From Deltaproteobacteria bacterium (lineage in GTDB: Bacteria > Desulfobacterota > Desulfobacteria > Desulfobacterales > JAABPS01), in the NCBI GenBank assembly GCA_019309685.1, contig JAFDFT010000072.1, positions 1-8,446 on the forward strand: DNA of 8,446 bases, given 5' to 3'. Every line of letters begins with the position of its first letter. Position 1 is the stretch's first letter. This document shows, in pieces, positions 6,540 to 8,446 of this stretch. A model generated the notes under the pieces. That model saw only the letters and a program-made list of their open reading frames with translations, had not been told where the DNA came from and did no database searches. A program made the position numbers and the translations under genes.

Positions 6540-7772
6540 ATGAGTGAAAGCGGTAAGAAACAGAATAAACCGGGCCCTCTGGATGGTGTAAAGGTCGTAG
6601 AATATGGCGTATTTCATGCAGGGCCTGGCGGTGGTGCTATATTGGGGGATCTTGGCGCGGAAGTGATAAAAATTGAAGCCGGGATCGGAGACCCGGAAAG
6701 ATACTGGACACATGTCGCAGGAATTGACATGTCCGCGCCAAACGGTGAGAGTTTAATGCATGAAGTATCAAATAGAAATAAAAAAGGGATTTACCTTGAT
6801 ATTTCAAAAGAAAAAGGCCGGGAGATACTCCACCAACTGATAAAGGACGCGGATGTATTTCTCACCAATCTTCGAAAAAGCACAAAGAAAAAAATTGGCA
6901 TCGATTATCAAACGGTCTCAAAAGTAAATCCAAAGATAATCCATGCCAATGTATCCGGATACGGCCCTGAAGGGCCGATGAGTGATCTGGGTGCGTTTGA
7001 TCCGCTTGGTCAGGCGCGATCCGGAATGATGTTTGTTACAGGAAACCCTGAGCCAACCCTTTTGCACTTGGGTGTGCTGGATCAGACAACAGCAATTGCC
7101 GCAAGCCACGCGATTATCACGGCTTTATTGGTTAAAGAAAGAAAAGGAATCGGCCAGGAAGTTCATGTTTCTCTTTACAGTACCGCACTCTGGATGCAGC
7201 ATCCAAATCTCATGTTGTCCAATGCCATTTCTGTAAATCCTTGCGTTACTTCATCTCGTACGGAACATTCTCCATTACGGAATGCTTTTTGCTGCAAAGA
7301 TGGAAAATGGATATTAGGAACACATCATCCGGAAGAAAAATACTGGACACTTTTTTGCAATGCAACTGGACAGAAACAAATCCTCAACGATCCAACTTTT
7401 ACAGATAAACATAGAAAACCCTTGAACTTCCCTGAGTTGATAGAGGTGTTTGACAAAGTCTTTGCTACAAAAACAAGAGATGAATGGATGGAAATTTTTC
7501 AGAAAAACAAACTCATGTTCAGTTCGGTTCAGCAGATTCATGAAGTCGAAAATGATGAACAGGCCATAGTCAATAATTATGTGGAACCCTTTGATTATCC
7601 AGGAATTGGAAAAATTAATGTTCCCGGTTACCCCATACAGTTTAGTGAATGCTCGGCTGGGATAAAACACAATGCGCCATCTATTGGTGAACATACGGAT
7701 CAGATTCTGATAGATTTGGGATATTCGGGCGAAGATATTAAAAAATTGAGAAGAGAAGAAATAATCAAGTAA
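6540..7772 (+). CDS. Family III CoA-transferase (CaiB/BaiF type)
   Basis: A 410-residue soluble enzyme of the family that moves CoA between carboxylic acids through a covalent Asp-acyl intermediate (formyl-CoA, carnitine, benzylsuccinate and phenyllactate CoA-transferases). The family opening PLDGVKVVEYG is at 13-23, then LGDLGAEVIKIE (35-46) and SNRNKKGIYLDI (77-88). GVLDQTTAIAASHAI (178-192) places the catalytic Asp at 181. GQEVHVSLYSTAL (205-217) and the C-terminal APSIGEHTDQIL complete a full-length protein with no breaks. ATG 6540 is preceded by AAGGGA (6525-6530) at 9 nt; the ATG at 6533 closes after four codons and is not used. With 90 nt and no terminator after serA, co-transcription is likely. 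The acid substrate cannot be read from the sequence. The pairing with a 2-hydroxyacid dehydrogenase-fold enzyme recalls LdhA-HadA and FldH-FldA pairs, but this is only an analogy. Confidence 0.93.
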   Translation: MSESGKKQNKPGPLDGVKVVEYGVFHAGPGGGAILGDLGAEVIKIEAGIGDPERYWTHVAGIDMSAPNGESLMHEVSNRNKKGIYLDISKEKGREILHQLIKDADVFLTNLRKSTKKKIGIDYQTVSKVNPKIIHANVSGYGPEGPMSDLGAFDPLGQARSGMMFVTGNPEPTLLHLGVLDQTTAIAASHAIITALLVKERKGIGQEVHVSLYSTALWMQHPNLMLSNAISVNPCVTSSRTEHSPLRNAFCCKDGKWILGTHHPEEKYWTLFCNATGQKQILNDPTFTDKHRKPLNFPELIEVFDKVFATKTRDEWMEIFQKNKLMFSSVQQIHEVENDEQAIVNNYVEPFDYPGIGKINVPGYPIQFSECSAGIKHNAPSIGEHTDQILIDLGYSGEDIKKLRREEIIK

Positions 7773-7998
7773 ATCCATAAATAGGCGATAATATGAATGT
7801 TTGAAAGGTTTATTCTAATGATATAAGCAAATATTCAACCTTACAAATCACAATATAGTTAAAAAGTAGCTGCAATGGGATTAATGCAACCTCTTGTTAT
7901 AACGATATAATTCCCTCTAATTTAACAAACCATTCATAATGTCCTTTTTTCATATGAGCCCTTAAATAGCAGTTGTATATTCGAGTAATAGTGTTTCA

Positions 7999-8016
7999 TG
8001 AGACAATATTGTCTCA
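7999..8016. promoter_or_regulatory. 18-bp perfect palindrome, candidate operator
   Basis: TGAGACAATATTGTCTCA is exactly self-complementary. Overlapping it on the left, GTTTCATGAGAC (7993-8004) is a second near-palindrome, so three copies of a GTYTCA half-site are packed in 24 bp. This is typical of a binding site for a dimeric helix-turn-helix regulator. No regulator gene is in the window and I do not recognise the motif as a known operator. It lies about 400 bp upstream of the sigma-54 promoter and 226 bp after the CoA-transferase. Confidence 0.45.
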
Positions 8017-8129
8017 ATAATAATACACGATGCATATTATTCGTTTTGATTTAAGCTCTCAAACTATTTAAGAGGGCCTACATAATCTCTACTGATCTTA
8101 TATTTGGCAATTTCCCAAGGAGATCCTCA

Positions 8130-8204
8130 ATGTGCAAAAAGGAGGATGATTGTGAAATCTTATCGCATGTAAGATGGGATAGCAAATACCATAAAATGTT
8201 GTAA
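8130..8204 (+). pseudogene. Possible remnant of an IS200/IS605-type transposase start
   Basis: ATG 8130 has AAGGAG (8117-8122) 7 nt upstream, an excellent ribosome site, yet the frame closes after 24 codons. Residues 11-21 read LSHVRWDSKYH, which resembles the opening of IS200-like TnpA proteins as I remember them (SHxRWDCKYHVV followed by PKYRKK). After YH the similarity is lost; a +1 frame continues with KCCKKEKI, which might be the decayed basic stretch. The HUH motif and catalytic Tyr are not found downstream. The match is short, so a chance match or a genuine 24-residue peptide cannot be excluded. Confidence 0.35.
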
Positions 8205-8417
8205 AAAGGAAAAAATTGGGGGCTTCGCTACCAAGTCATTGATATTTAAATAAATTAATTTTCCAATTATGACTGGAGTTTTTGGAAAGATATTTGATAT
8301 CCGACCACTTCATCCCCTCAAGAACTACCTAAGTTTACTCACCGTGCGGGTATTGACTCAGCATAACACCTTTCAGTTCAGCATTGGGCTGTTTACATAT
8401 TTAAAATTATTAGATTT

Positions 8418-8434
8418 TTGGCATATTTTTTGCG
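8418..8434 (+). promoter_or_regulatory. Sigma-54 (RpoN) promoter reading off the right edge
   Basis: TTGGCATATTTTTTGCG has the -24 GG (8420-8421) and -12 GC (8432-8433) separated by exactly 10 nt, the obligatory RpoN spacing, and fits YTGGCAC-N5-TTGC with one change in the -24 box. Initiation would fall near 8445, so the controlled gene lies beyond the window. Such promoters need an enhancer-binding activator. A direct repeat TCAGCAT (8358-8364 and 8378-8384, two helical turns apart) lies just upstream but is closer than usual for an enhancer. Confidence 0.6.
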
Positions 8435-8446
8435 TTTGATTAATGT

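Larger units (their letters stand above)
7773..8446. other. 674-bp AT-rich interval without an intact gene
   Basis: Both strands carry frequent stops and no convincing full gene. Visible content is: no clear intrinsic terminator for the CoA-transferase (only a weak AAGGTT/AACCTT pairing around 7806-7843 with no T run), an 18-bp perfect palindrome, a short frame with a strong ribosome site that resembles a decayed IS200-type transposase start, a small hairpin (ATCTTA 8157-8162 with TAAGAT 8170-8175), and a sigma-54 promoter at the right end. Confidence 0.7.

Noticed and set aside
7314..7778. 154-codon minus-strand open frame
   Set aside because: It is antisense to the CoA-transferase C-terminal half, rich in Phe and Ile from reverse reading, with no family resemblance.
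8151..8171. GTG start after AAGGAGG at about 8139-8145
   Set aside because: The frame closes after six codons (GTG AAA TCT TAT CGC ATG TAA).
8269..8439. 56-residue plus-strand open frame
   Set aside because: It has no ribosome site, no recognisable similarity, and runs through the sigma-54 promoter; it is most likely chance.
1..8446. CRISPR array, tRNA, rRNA, phage or defence system
   Set aside because: No regularly spaced direct repeats, no cloverleaf or rRNA-like segment noticed, and no protein with matching motifs.

Overview
The window reads as chromosomal DNA of a metabolically versatile, probably anaerobic Gram-negative bacterium. My guess is a sulfate reducer or relative (Desulfobacterota). 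The guess rests on the gene set (an ADP-forming acyl-CoA synthetase alpha chain, a family III CoA-transferase, a sigma-54 promoter), the moderate-to-low GC, and a TTCGA-rich intergenic repeat of a kind I associate with such genomes. It is inference: no rRNA, tRNA or marker gene is present.

Left part (1-2930), all on the minus strand. A catabolic cluster is read right to left: a glutamine synthetase-like ligase (2607-1228), then a class I glutamine amidotransferase-type gamma-glutamyl hydrolase (1225-509, only 2 nt after the ligase), then a short-chain dehydrogenase cut by the left edge (434-1). A ligase next to a hydrolase is the signature of the 'gamma-glutamylated amine' strategy known from putrescine (Puu), ethanolamine, isopropylamine and aniline pathways: glutamate is attached to an amine, the product is oxidised, then glutamate is removed. 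Directly upstream on the same strand (2915-2712) I find a broken remnant of an aldehyde dehydrogenase N-terminus, with an amber stop where a Trp is expected. The cluster once carried its aldehyde dehydrogenase and lost it here. The ligase has its own candidate promoter downstream of the remnant.

Middle (2931-4856). A repeat-like, TTCGA-rich intergenic stretch is followed by a stand-alone alpha-type chain of an ADP-forming acyl-CoA synthetase (4630-3242, minus). It has the phospho-His motif but no ATP-grasp domain. A 226-bp divergent control region holds a hairpin/dyad and a good sigma-70 promoter facing right.

Right part (4857-7772), plus strand. A full-length D-3-phosphoglycerate dehydrogenase (serA, 530 aa with regulatory domains) is followed by a family III CoA-transferase, probably in one transcript. 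The last 674 bases (7773-8446) have no intact gene. They hold an 18-bp perfect palindrome, what looks like the decayed start of an IS200-type transposase, and a well-formed sigma-54 promoter firing off the right edge.

The common theme is activation and oxidation of small acids and amines. No phage, CRISPR or defence genes are visible.
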